From NCBI GenBank assembly GCA_023362775.1, contig JALMGJ010000018.1, forward strand, positions 20,999,105 through 21,063,104: a stretch of DNA of 64,000 nt, read 5' to 3'. A program made the translations under genes and the position numbers. The notes beneath the pieces are model-generated. The model was not told the DNA's origin, made no database searches, and worked only from the letters and a program-made list of their open reading frames with translations. Positions 1-11,440 of this stretch are shown piece after piece. Each line of letters begins with the position of its first letter. Within the stretch, counting starts at the first letter, position 1. The DNA is from Charina bottae. Taxonomy: Eukaryota; Chordata; Lepidosauria; Squamata; Charinaidae.

Positions 1-6
1 TTAAAC

Positions 7-96
7 CAGTGTTTCAACCTTGGCAACTTTAAGATGGGTGGACTTCAACTCCCAGAATTCCCCAGCCAGCATTCTGGCTGGGGAATTCTGGGAGTT
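7..96 (+). mobile_element. hAT-like palindromic MITE, right end degraded
   Basis: It starts CAGTGTTTCAACCTTGGC and carries the left arm, the centre CCCCAGCCAGC...GCTGGCTGGGG and part of the right arm. The end CACTG is lost. It belongs to the commonest repeat family in the window. Confidence 0.75.
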
Positions 97-1774
97 CACA
101 TCTCTTACAGTCACAATACAATTGTGATACAATAGAGTATTCTGTCCTCTTGATACCAAAGTCATATCTGGAACCCTCATTTTTATGAAGAAACGGAATG
201 AGAATTTGGTCCTCGCCAACAATATAGATTGGTGTGGCCCAACTAGGAGCGGTGCTCATGTTTTGGCCAAATGGGGATTCTGAGAGTTGTGGCTGTCATA
301 TATCAAGAACATCGGAGTTAGTTAACGTGGGAATTGTGTTCCTGGGTCAGAGCAACGACCCAGTCTTTCCAGTAGTGGAGATGCATCTCTGCGTATAGGC
401 GTGCCCCCTCTTTGACCTCGGCCTCAAATGGAGGCAGCTTGTTTTGAGCGATGATGAGGCCCTCCCTAGAGTTCCATTACAGTGTTTCTTTCCAGAAGCT
501 AATCAGAGAGAACCTCCAGCTGCAGAGGTGGCGTACCTTGTTTCTTTCATTCTTGCGTTCCCGTAAGACACCAACCGTTCCAGACACCATAATAAACAAA
601 GATGTGCCATTTGAAGCAAAAAGAATCGCGTATTTTCAAATGTGTAGGGTGAAGAACTTCCAAGATTCGTTTCGCCGCCTTGAGCATCACCTTTGAAAAT
701 TACTATTTTGTTGCTGTTTCCGTAGGTATGTTCCGCCTGAATACATTTCAGTATTCAAATGTGAAATGGGGGCAAGTGAGCCTTATCTTTGGAACTAAAA
801 GGTTGACTTTGAAAGCAGGGAAATGCTTAAATGCTTGGGTCCCTGTGGGATCCTCTCTGCGGGCAGCTGGTTCCAACATCCTTCTTGCAGAAAATGATGG
901 AGTGGTGCCGGAGGAGAGCAGAAACTGGGTCAGACTTTACCGATGGGTTTCTAGGAATCTCGCAGCTGATAAACCTTACCCAACCTGGCATGTTGGAGAT
1001 ATGGTAGGCTGTAGGCTGGACTCCTACCAGGATTTGTACTAACGCATTGGACACCGGGTTGGGGGAAGATTACTAAGGGGAAGTGTAATGTTTTTTAGAG
1101 CAGGGACCCCATTTGGGCTTTAAGAAGGGCATGCTCAAAAATGAGCAGGACCAGGGCAGAAAATTAAAATGGCAACTCTCCATGTATTTAGTCATTTCTC
1201 CCTTCTGTCTGATGAAAAATTACAGTTTGTTGGCAGCTTCAAGCGTGGTTCCCAGGAAAAGGTGGAGGCCCCGTTCTCGGTCTGGTTTCCAAACTCCTTG
1301 GAAGCCAAGGGGCCTTCTGCTCCGGGTCAAGGGCTGGCAGCCGTTCCCAAGAAGTTGGCTGGGCGGGGCCAGGCGGACCTGCCCAGAAATGCCCAGGTGA
1401 AATGCCCAAAAGCCCAGGTCTTGGGAAGATGGGGGTGCTTGTTGGGGTTCTGCTGCTCTAAACTCCTAAACGTTGGAACGGAATCTCTAAATTGCTTTGG
1501 GTGGAGCTGCGTCTCTGGCGTCCTTTGGAGGGAACATCTGGAGGGTGGTTCTTGCTGAGGCATCCTCACATCTGTTGCTGTTTTCGAGCTCTCTTGTGCA
1601 GTGTTACGGAAGGGGGGTGTTTAAGGTGAGCAGGCATTGCCACTGCCAGGATGGGCCCGGAGTCCATGTTTTCAGGTGTCAAAGCCCTTGCCTCTGGATC
1701 CAAGCTGAAGGGATGGTTTCAAAGCTGTATCTTCCCCCTTTTTTCCCCTTGGGAGAAGGAGAGATCCTGTAACC

Positions 1775-1843
1775 CAGTGTTTTTCAACCTTGGCCTCTTT
1801 AAGACCTGTGGACTTCAACTCCCAGAATTCCCCAGCCAGCCTG
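1775..1843 (+). mobile_element. One-armed (69-bp) hAT-like MITE with perfect 8-bp duplication
   Basis: Only the left arm of the palindrome is present, from CAGTGTTTTTCAACC to CCAGCCAGCCTG. It is flanked on both sides by CTGTAACC (1767-1774 and 1844-1851), so it looks like a complete insertion of a half element. Confidence 0.75.
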
Positions 1844-2514
1844 CTGTAACCTGAACTGTCTTGTGACCATAAATAAGCTGCAGTTTTTTATAGCGAGCCA
1901 AAGAGAGAGAAAAATGACACCTATCAAATATTACACATCTTCCTCTTGAAAAAGGGAATTGATTTAACCATGTGTGAGTTTATATTTCTGCAGCGCTAAA
2001 ATAAGGTGGATTTTCTTTGCATTTAGATGGTGCCCCCATCTGTGGTCACAGGCATCATGTTATCATGTGTCTGATAAGTTTTTCTTCTTCAGAAGCAAGC
2101 AAAGTTGTGGGAAAGGGGTCCTGGTGAAGCGGCCCATTTCGGGGCAGGCCAGAACCTTGATGTGATTGGGGCCAATGCGCCGCCTCTGCAGACAAGACGG
2201 CAAGGTTTTTTTTCTGCCTGGTCCCTTTATGGCATTTTAGGCAGACTGCTCTAAGGATGCAGGGTGGGAGCTCTTTAGTATCCCAAGAAGGATCAGAAGC
2301 ACCACATCTTCCTCTGGGCAGGGCAGGGCCTTGCCCCACGGAACAAATGAGCACCTGACTGCCCTTGATTTTTAAGCATTTCTGCTTCAGTGCACATGAG
2401 GAACAATTTGCTCCTTATTTTCTCTGTTTCGGCTGAGCAAACTCTTGAATCCAGCTCTCCAGTGTTTTGTGGCCTGTATGAACTGCACTTTAAGCAATTG
2501 TGTAGAAGGCAATA

Positions 2515-2927
2515 CAGGTAGTCCTCAGCGATCATTCGTTTAGTGACGGTTCAGACTTATGACGGTGCTGAAAAAACTTACAACCAGTGCTCACATGACC
2601 ATTGTGGCATCCCCACGGTCACGTGATCAAGATTTGGATGCTCGGCAACCGGTTCGCATTTATGACTCGCAGCATCCCGTGGTCACGTGATCGCCATTTT
2701 TGACTTTCCTGGCCGGCTTCTGGCAAGCAAAACCAATGGGGAACTGTATGATTTGTTTAACGACCACGTGGTTCGCTTAATGACCACGTGGTTCGCTTAA
2801 CTACTGCGGTGATTCGCTTACTTACCACTGCAAAAAAGGTCGTAAAATCGGGTCAGAGTCGCTTAATGGCCGCTTCGCTTAGCAACCAAAATGCTGGTCT
2901 CAATTGTCATTAAGCGAGGACTACCTG
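2515..2927 (+). mobile_element. TA-flanked Tc1/mariner-like non-autonomous element, copy 1
   Basis: Terminal inverted repeats CAGGTAGTCCTC... and ...GAGGACTACCTG, both bordered by TA, the target of Tc1/mariner transposons. The ends continue inward as imperfect inverted repeats around 'cgcttaacgacc'. No transposase frame. A tandem duplication near 2760-2800 gives repeated CCACGTGG motifs. Confidence 0.75.
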
Positions 2928-3129
2928 TACATTCTTTAATTTCTGCAATGTTGCAAAGGCATAATTTAACCAGATTTTGCCAGCCAGTGCTGATATGGCA
3001 GCCCTTGAGGTGAAACTTCTGAAACTGGAACCCTTCAGCAAGTGCTCTGGTGTGACATTTCAATAAGCACTACTGATCTGCTTTAAAAAAGTTCTTTCTA
3101 AAATCTTGTTTCTTCCACCAAAACAAAGC

Positions 3130-3180
3130 AAAACTCCAAGCCTGGAGTTTTATTCCCCCCCCCCCCCCACAAAACTCCAG
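3130..3180. repeat. Alternating short inverted repeats around a 14-base C run
   Basis: AAAACTCCA (3130-3138), its complement TGGAGTTTT (3143-3151), then a C run (3155-3168) and AAAACTCCA again (3171-3179). The middle copy can pair with either neighbour. Confidence 0.8.
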
Positions 3181-4242
3181 TATCTGCATAGTCCTGAAGA
3201 TGGGAGTGGATCCGCCTGGGTTTCAACCACAGGTTTCTCGGAATAAGTAAGAAGTTGAACCCCAACGGCTGTTAGTGGTGCACGCAAGATGATCCCCTTG
3301 TTTTGGCTTAGTCTGCAGTTCCCAAAATACTTCAGTCCCGGTCTCCGTCCATCTGGCTTGTGGTTGCCGCTTAACAGAGGACACTTCAAGGAATTGTGTA
3401 GAGGCGTGTTCCTCTACGGAGGAGGCAGCGTACACATTGGCTTTCTGTCCAGGAAAACCAAGGCTTCTGGGTTCTTGCATGGCGACATGGATGGGAGCCA
3501 GGCTGCTGCCACAAATGAATCCAGCTAAGCCAACTTCTTCGTAGTCTTGCCCTCTTCCTGGAGACGGGTTTGAGTCAAGATGGGCTGAGTCAGCCCTTTC
3601 GACTGCCTCCGCGTTGGAGTAAAGTAACAAACACCTGACTGCATGTTGCATTTCCCCAAGATTTTTGTCATAGTCAGCCCGAATTCTTTGGCTAAGAAGT
3701 CTGGAAATTGACTCAGCCCAGCTGGACCGACCTTTTTGGGGGGGGGGGAAATGGGAACTCTCCACCTTAAGTTAGGAAACTTGGGTGGGTTATTCCTCAT
3801 TCTTGCACCCTATTCCAGGGTAGCGCAGCTGACCAGAGTCTTCTGGCACCTTAAGTGGAGCCAGTCTATTATATTAATGAAGATTAATCTTTAAGGTCTC
3901 GTCAAATGATACTGTTTTCCTTCTGGGATGAAGTTCCACCCTTTGGAAGAGAAGGCGCAGCCGTGAGTTGCATCTTCTGGATCTCGAGGAGGAGAGTTTC
4001 TGTCCGTCCTTGCACCACAAAGGAGAAAGAATCTTGAGGGAAGGAGGGTGAATGTTTTTTAACAACAGCTTTTTTTGAAGCATCACAGCATCAGTCTTGA
4101 CTGCGGAATGTGGCAATTAAAGCCAAGAGGACTTTTGGAAACTAGCAGCGTGTTCGGTCAGGAGAAATGACTCACTCCGAGACTTAAATGTGTTGCTGTT
4201 TTGGGGCAGATGTCTGGAAATCTAAACCAGCCCGTGTGGTGA

Positions 4243-4540
4243 TGTCAGCCCTTTGAGATAGGCCAGGTCAGGAAATGGGCATGGCAAGGATTCCAGGAAT
4301 GTATTTTTTTATTGTAGGGTATGATAACAGAAATTAGAAAAGCCAGAGTTTCCCTCTGTGCAGTGGGAGAAAAGAATGGCCTTGAGGGACAGGAGGAAGA
4401 GCTGCAACCAAGGCAACAGTCAGATAAAAGAAACCTGAGTCGGGGCAGAACTGTAATCTGAGAAAGCGTCTCGGACAAGACCCTCCCTAGTTCTCTCGAA
4501 GATAAAGGGACGGAGGGGGAAGCGCACTCAGACTTGCAAG
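4243..4540. mobile_element. Rearranged LTR-like repeat (inverted pieces)
   Basis: 4243-4290 matches the end of the LTR-like family on the minus strand (TGTCAGCCCTTTGAGATAGG). About 4370-4540 matches the family body on the plus strand (GACAGGAGGAAGAGC ... CAGACTTGCAAGATTC). The two pieces face each other, so the copy is rearranged. Confidence 0.5.
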
Positions 4541-4907
4541 ATTCCCTTCCCCATTAGGCCAGGCGGCAGTGAGTGTGGCTTGACCAGTGCTATCAATCCA
4601 TCAATGTCTGGGGGTTCAGTTGTGTAACACAGAGACTCTTGTATTTTCTACCCCTCTTTCTCCCCCACTGTTTTTCACGGAGGACTAGGCTGGCAAAAAA
4701 TGGTTAACTGGAAAAGTTGATATTCCCTTGACCCAGTGGAAGGAGTGAAATTAGTTCATGTGTGACTCAGATGGGGCCAAATTTACTCTTCAAGGGTTGA
4801 TTCGCTGGGTCAGTGGACCCTTTGGGGGTCCCACAAACCAGTATCCCACCTACTGAACCCCAGTTGAACATGCTGAGGGAATTAGCCAGCGAGGTTTCCA
4901 ACTGCAA

Positions 4908-4937
4908 CTAAACTTGCAACCCTAGTTGCAAGTTTAG
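4908..4937. repeat. 13-bp perfect hairpin
   Basis: CTAAACTTGCAAC at 4908-4920 and GTTGCAAGTTTAG at 4925-4937 pair perfectly around the loop CCTA. Confidence 0.85.
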
Positions 4938-5036
4938 CATTGTTATATCCCACTTTGTTCCCTAGATGTCTAAACCAGCCAACCTGTACATTACATTTTT
5001 TAGACAGACATTTTCTGGGAACATGTTGGTTTAAAT

Positions 5037-5126
5037 CAGTATTTTTCAAACTTGACAACTTTTAAGATGGGTGGACTTCAACTTAAAGTCCACCCATCTT
5101 AAAGTTGCCAAGTTTGAAAAACACTG
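5037..5126 (+). mobile_element. hAT-like palindromic MITE (90 bp) with perfect 8-bp duplication
   Basis: Two nearly perfect arms meet at the centre without the usual CCAGCCAGC segment. Flanked by GTTTAAAT on both sides (5029-5036 and 5127-5134). Confidence 0.85.
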
Positions 5127-6819
5127 GTTTAAATGGCTTTTTCTGTCCCTGCCCAGCCCCCCTGGCCTCTCCCCACCTTTATTTCCATCTTGAGGAATGA
5201 TTCCCAACCCATCCCGGTTACTGTTTAACTGCCAGGCCGGTGGAGTAATCCAAAAGAAAGGCTGTGCATTTTGGAGGGCAAAGTTCTTGGGAATTTTCAG
5301 GACAGGCTTGACCAAATCTTCATACAAACAATTTGCTTCTGAAAGAGGGGGCTCTGTTTGGTGCAAATTAACCGGCTGCAAAAATTGGGTGGTTGCTCAA
5401 AATACCGTGGGCAACGTGCAGGGCCTTCGGGGGTCCTTGCCAAAGAATCCAACCTCCAACCGGCCCTGATGTCCTGCCTGTGTTCGCACCACCAGTTGAA
5501 TCAAGCCAGTTAAGGAGGTAGCAGCTGTAACTGCCCATGTTCACCTTGGCTAAGGGCAACTTTGGTTAGTCTTTCTGTGGCTTGGGTTGGGCAAACCCAG
5601 CCTGTTTGGTAAGTTTATGATACAACGTATGCATGCAGAAAATTGGCTACTTCAGTCATCAGGCAAAGTAGGTTGTGTGAACTCAGCCGCGCGGTATGTG
5701 GGGAACATTTTTTCTTTCATTGTTCCTCAGAGGAAGTAAGGAGGGCCCCACAGCATGTCTTTTACCTTCCTTTCCAGGCAATGTGTGTGTCCCCACAACT
5801 TAAAGTTCCTTTCTGCTTCAAATGCAGCCTTTGTCAATAGATTAGTCTACACCGGTGTTAGCAGGACTGCCTTTGATGGATAGGAATTTTAGTCCAGATG
5901 CACGTCCGTCAGGGTAAGTATGAATGCCCCATAATGATGATTTAAAGGAGGGGTGTCCTTTTAAACCAAAACTGGATCCAGACCTTGAGCTAAATCATAG
6001 TTGATCCACGTTTACTGGATACAGGGTTATGTGGCTGGGTTTGCAAAGCCAGAAACCAGAGTTTACAAATCACGACGGTTGGTTCCGCTCAACGTGCCCT
6101 CAGACTTGGAAATCTCCTCTTGCAAATATTTCTGAATTGAGTAATTGTGATGGAAAAAGGCAGGGTTGGGTGATCTTGGTTCTAAACAAAATAAAACTCA
6201 CGGCACCAATAGTTTAAATGAATTTGGATCCATTTAGATGGATTAGACATACGAAAGAGTGGCTGGCGTGGGTAGGAAAGCCACCACGGGGTCCTAACCA
6301 CATAGCAAATTTTGATCTGGTGGATTCTCAACTGGGACAAAATGGCGGCGGCGGCCTCAGCGGGTTGCTAGTCGTTAACGGAAGGAGCCGGGGTGATGCA
6401 CAAACCAGTTCATGGATCCCCAACTCTGAGCAAGCCTACTGGCGGGGATTGCACATCACACTAAGCCAAAACCAAGTAAACCACGTTTCCAGAGTCTGAG
6501 GCAGAAAACAGGACTTTCCCAAGATGTCTATAGGATGCTTCAGGCATGGGATCTGATCAATGACATGAAATCAGCTTGGCAACAAACAGACCTCAGAAGC
6601 GGTTTTTCTGCAAGTGTTTAGGTACTGGAACTCCTCCCTTATATTCCTGATAAAATGTAAAGGCAGCCACTGGGAAACCTTAATTCTTCACGTTTCGTTC
6701 TGCAACTTTAAACAAAACGTTTAAACCAGAAATGGCCTGCAGGAACACCTTGGGTCCACTAGATGGCACTCCCTCGCCAATTTAATTCAAACCAGCCCAG
6801 CCAGGATTGAAAACTAACT

Positions 6820-6836
6820 CCCCCCCCCCCCCCCCC
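6820..6836. repeat. Poly(C) tract, 17 bases
   Basis: Uninterrupted C run. Similar runs of C or G occur at 3155-3168, 7980-7991, 17426-17437, 34331-34346, 38724-38737, 57239-57250, 61699-61709 and 63785-63800. Confidence 0.95.
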
Positions 6837-7380
6837 AAAAGCAAATAATGGCTTTTTGAAACAAGGGGACTTTTGAAAGGAGTTTGCACTACAGAGTCAA
6901 ATGCAAACTCCGAGGGTCCCATGAGAGTTTTCTCTGGGAGCGCAAGAATCTCTTGAACTCCGCCTGGATTTTTTCAAAATGTTTCTGTCTGGTTCGCCTC
7001 TTAATCATCACCTTACGATGCGATTCTGCTTTGCATCTCCTCCGGGGTGCTGTTGCAACGGCCGGCCGGCCTTGGGGACCTGGGGCAGGGGCCGGCCAGC
7101 CCAAAAGCCCAATGGTGGCAGGGCACAACGGTTCCCACATTTTAAGCAGCTGGACCAAGCGAGAAGTGGGGGGAAATTAAAGGAGGGTGCCAGACAGAGC
7201 GTATTTTCCTCTGCAGCCTCAAGCAAGGCTGGAGTTTGAACCAAGGTCTTGGGTCCAAAGGGGTCTCCCAAAGACGTGTGGGTCAACGAGGAGGCGGCTG
7301 TGGAAGATGACAGAACCAGAAGTTAGCTTATGCATTTTGCTAAGCTGTAGTTCGCTTAGTGGGGATTTATTGGGCTGCAT

Positions 7381-7453
7381 CAGCGTTTCTCAACCTCAGC
7401 AACTTTTAAGATGGGTGGACTTCAATGCCCAGAATTCCCCAGCCAGCATGCTG
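7381..7453 (+). mobile_element. One-armed (73-bp) hAT-like MITE
   Basis: Left arm only, from CAGCGTTTCTCAACC to CCAGCCAGCATGCTG. Flanks GGCTGCAT and GGATGCAT (7373-7380, 7454-7461) agree at 7 of 8 bases. It has the same structure as the copy at 1775, in an unrelated site. Confidence 0.7.
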
Positions 7454-8709
7454 GGATGCATGCATGTGTGAAATAAAGGCAGGGCTTGTTGGCAGGGCCG
7501 GAACAGGCCTGGATGACATTCCCAGAATGGAATGTTTGCCGAAGGTGTCCCTAAAAGGTTGTGAAAGAAGCAGGGATGACGGGTTTAAGAAAGTTGCTGC
7601 AGTGGGGGCCGCTATTTCACTGCATTATGGAGTGCATGACCGCTTTTATTTTTGTAAGCTTTTTCTTTAATTGCAGTTTACATCCAGGACTATTATTTTT
7701 AATTTTTAGTAAGATTCCAGAGCAGGGAGAGTTCAACCCACAGTTCCTGCTAGCCCAGCCATAGCTAGCCAGTCATCTTGAGGATGCTCTGAGGCAGGCT
7801 GTGAAGGCAACAGGCCTGCCTTGTTGTCAATCTCCAGCAGCATCTAATATTTAAGGATAGATTTCCCCTAGACATGGAGGTTCTGTAAAGAGGATTATTG
7901 TCACTTCAACCTGTTTTTTAAACTTTTTTTTAGAAACCATCTAAGCCAGGAAGCCCCATCGCTTTGAGTGGCAATAAATCCCCCCCCCCCCAATTTAACA
8001 ATAATTTGGGTTTTAGGTCTCAATTCTTCCAGGATGCTTTTGAACGCTGCCCATCCCACGACTGGCCAAAGGCCTCCCCTCCCTTTTATTTTCAGGAGTG
8101 AATTTTGATTTCTGGACACCTCCTGCGCATTCTTTCGAGTTCAGCCGCTTTGGGAGATTAATGACCGCTGTTCTGGAAAAAGAAATGTGTCCCTTCTGCC
8201 ATCTTTTTATTATGTGTTTAGTGAGATGCGCACACACACTCTCTGTGTGCAGGCGGGAGAGGCGTCAAACTACGTCTGAAAGAGCTGTGTGTGTGGAGGG
8301 GGGATATCCGCAGCTGCGGATGCCAGGAGATCTGGGCAAGGAACAGCCGCCACACCCAGGAAGAACAGGCCGCCCTCTCCTTGATGAGCAAACCTTAGTT
8401 CTGTTTTATAAGGGTCCGCGGGGAAGAGATGCTCCATGGCTCATCCGTGGGTGGAGACATCCTCTTTCATTGCAGGGTGGGTGGGAGCATGGGGAAAGAC
8501 TTCAGCACATCCCAAAGGGCTGGTTTGAAAATCATCTATATCTCTAAACTAGGGATGAACCGTCTGAGTTGTAGGTTGGCCCCAAACCTGTCTGGGGACC
8601 ACCCTTTCCCCCCCTGAGCCCAATTACCAAACCTCAGTGATGTGATCCTCTGCCATTTGGAGCTGGAAACAAAAACTAGTAAAGTAAAGGGGGGAACTGC
8701 TTTACAGTA

Positions 8710-8938
8710 CAGGGAGTCCTCATTTAGCGACCACAATTGGGACCAGCAACTTGGTCATTAAGTGAAGCGGTTGCTAAGGGGAACCGTGACTGTGCTTACA
8801 ATCTGACTTCAGCTCTCCTTTGCTTTACAGACCTACGAAGGTTGTAAATGCGAAGATTGGTCGCAAGGTTACTTCTTCATCACCGTCGTAACTGTGAATG
8901 GTTGCTAAATAAGGCAGTCGCTAAACAAGGACTACCTG
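8710..8938 (+). mobile_element. TA-flanked Tc1/mariner-like element, copy 2
   Basis: Ends CAGGGAGTCCTCATTTAGCG and AACAAGGACTACCTG, each bordered by TA. Shorter than the copies at 2515 and 18830, with a different interior, so probably a sibling subfamily or internally deleted. Confidence 0.7.
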
Positions 8939-9088
8939 TAATTAGCTCCCAGCCCCACCTCTGTGAAGACGGGAAAACCCAGATTCCTGCACTCACGTCA
9001 TGTGGGTGACAGCCCTACGGTCTTCACATTCCCCAAAATGTAAAGTATGGATCCAACCCCCTAAATATTGGTCACCCTTGGTCTAAGG

Positions 9089-9199
9089 CAGTGTTTCTCA
9101 ACCTTGGCAAGCAACTTTAAGATGTGTGGATGTGCTGGCTGGGGAATTCTGGGAGTTGAAGTCCACCCATCTTAAAGCTGCCAAGGTTGAGAAACACTG
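9089..9199 (+). mobile_element. hAT-like palindromic MITE with inverted flanks
   Basis: Both arms are intact (CAGTGTTTCTCAACC ... GGTTGAGAAACACTG). The outer 8 bases are GTCTAAGG on the left and CCTTAGAC on the right, which are reverse complements rather than a direct duplication. The palindrome therefore runs beyond the element ends. Confidence 0.8.
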
Positions 9200-10989
9200 C
9201 CTTAGACCTTCCCATGTGCTTAAAAAAGCACACCCTGTTTGGAAGTCCCTGTTTTATTCCAGAGAGACATAATGTGCTTTTAAGGGAATACCTGTACAGT
9301 TTCCGGTTCCGCTGCCTGTGAATTAAATTCCTGCATAACTTTTGTGTTTCATCCAGGAGCCGCTTTTTACCCCATTCCTGCCTCTGGCTTGCAATCTCTT
9401 CCCACTTACATGAGCAACTCAGAGTGCAGGAAGAATGAAAGCAGATGGAATTAATTATGGGGCGAAACGATTCTCGTGGCTCCCCCCACCCCCGGCTTTA
9501 TTTCGTTTGCTGCCCTTTTTTCCCCAAAGAAAAAGAAAATGTAGTTTGGAACAAGCACAGTCACACTGGATTTGGTCAGGAAAACCCAGCCTGGCCGGGC
9601 TGCCAAGATCGCTGCTCTTCTTGTGAGAAAGCCAAGGGTTGTGTTTTGCACACTTGGGTGCCAGGAAGTGCACTCACTGGGCTTTGAATGTCACTCGCGT
9701 GTTTGTTGCTCGGACCACCAAGGAAGGCGAGGACTCGAAGAGGAGGACCCTCCGGGCCTTTCGAGACTGGTGGCTGGTTCTTCATCTCTGTTCTCGGGAG
9801 CAATCTGGTTCTGCGCCTGGCGGTGGAGGAGAAAAATAAATTCCGTGCCACAGAAGCCCAGGGCTAGGCAGAATGAAGAGCCCGCAGTCTTTTTGCATTC
9901 TTTTTCAGTTCAGAGAAATTCTCTGGGGTGGGAAAAACGTCAGGAGGAGTCTGGTAGGACCTTTTCCCACGAACAAAGACCAACAGGGCTCCCCTGCGAT
10001 GTCTCCGGGGCGGAGTGTGTCTTCTTGAGTGGCCAAAGGATGGAGGTGTGTGGCCTGCACTCGTTGGTGCCTGCAGGGGATGATCCAAAAAATAAAGAGG
10101 GCATCCATGAGGATGCGATTGAAGTTCGCCTGCTCTTGGGTGTGCCTCCACTTCCCAAACTGGAATCAGATCCAAAGGAATCTGAATCCTGAGCCAGATC
10201 CGTGGCTTGGAAGGGGCCCCTCTCAACTTTCCTTGGTCCCCTCCAAAGTGTTCTTGCTGTCGGAGAGAGAGAGAGATTCCCCTCTCATTCGCAGAACGGT
10301 CATGTTCAGCTGCCCTTTGCTAAACTGGTGCCAGGAGTGGGATTTTCCTTTGGGGTGTGTGTGTGTTGCTTCACTGTGGCTCAAAGTTTAGCCCTGGAGG
10401 AGTGACCTTTCCAGGTATGGCCTTTCTCTGTTGGCTGTTGGTGACAGGAGGAGTTATTTGGGAGGCAAAGAAATGTATCATGTTGGGGAAGGTTTCTTTT
10501 TTTAGTGGAATGAGGAGAAGAAAGGGAACTGAAGACGGGAGGAAGTGTTTGTAAGTAAATACATTTATTGGGGGAGGATTTTTTTGTTTTGTTTTTCTAA
10601 AGGGGAGGCAAAAAAGCAAGGAAATGGGGCATTAGAGGAAGCATTTTAATGGAAAGAAATTAACTATCTTGGAGACAAAGAGGTGGATATCATTTTTATT
10701 TAATTTAATTTGGGGGATTGTTGGGGAAGAGAAACAAGGCAGCATAAGAAGAGAGGAGAAGTCCATTTTTTAATACACAAACACACAAGGTTTATAAAAA
10801 CTTTTAAAAATAGGATTTGCCTGCTCTCCCTCTCTGGTTATTTCCTCTTCCTCATTCCCCCAAACTAAACTATATTAATGGAAGAGAATTATATTAAATT
10901 ATATTAAATTAAAAAATTGCATCTACCTCCTTACCTCCAAGATATACAGCTGATTTATTTTTGTTGATTGATGACAATAAATTGACTCG

Positions 10990-11440
10990 ACTGATTGATA
11001 GGATGTTCTTTGTTCGCGCTTTCAGTCTGTGAAATTATAACACACACTCCTCACAGTTGTAAAATACAAGAATCCCTAAGATTTCAGTTGGCTGAAGTTA
11101 TTAAAGAAAGACCATCACTGATGCTGTTTTCAGATGACCTTGTGGCCTATGGATCTGCTGAGATCCTGAGATTAGTCATTGGTTGAAGGTGTGTCAAGGA
11201 TCCTAGTAGGAACAGCTGGATGTTGTTCTTCACATAATTTTATGCCTGCAGAGATGACCTTGTTCTTATAGGCTGCTTTACTAGAATATTGGGTTTGAAT
11301 GAAGATGTTCTGAATTTTGCAGCATTGAAGTCAGAAATCTTGTGTTGTGACCGGTACCACATATCAGCCCGTTTCCTTGGGATACCAAATTTAACCAAAA
11401 TGCCACTCTACAGTCACCTTCAAATGCAGTTACAAGACTT
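10990..11440 (+). pseudogene. Possible decayed reverse-transcriptase remnant
   Basis: Around 11095-11185 one frame reads IKERPSLMLFSDDLVAYGSA. The FSDD resembles the (Y/F)xDD catalytic box of a reverse transcriptase. Further on, phrases such as LNFAALKSEILC recall the region downstream in some LINEs. Stops interrupt it and the family is not recognised. Confidence 0.25.

Larger units (their letters stand above)
97..5028. other. Intergenic sequence around the repeats at 1.8, 2.5 and 4.2 kb
   Basis: Apart from the listed elements I see no gene. The ORFs (largest 180 codons, minus strand, 3223-3765) have no recognisable domain or splice context. Confidence 0.6.

Noticed and set aside
3223..3765. 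180-codon minus-strand ORF
   Set aside because: No domain and no evidence of conservation; crosses simple-sequence tracts.
9572..10192. 206-codon + strand ORF
   Set aside because: No recognisable domain, no splice or promoter context, mixed composition; compatible with chance.
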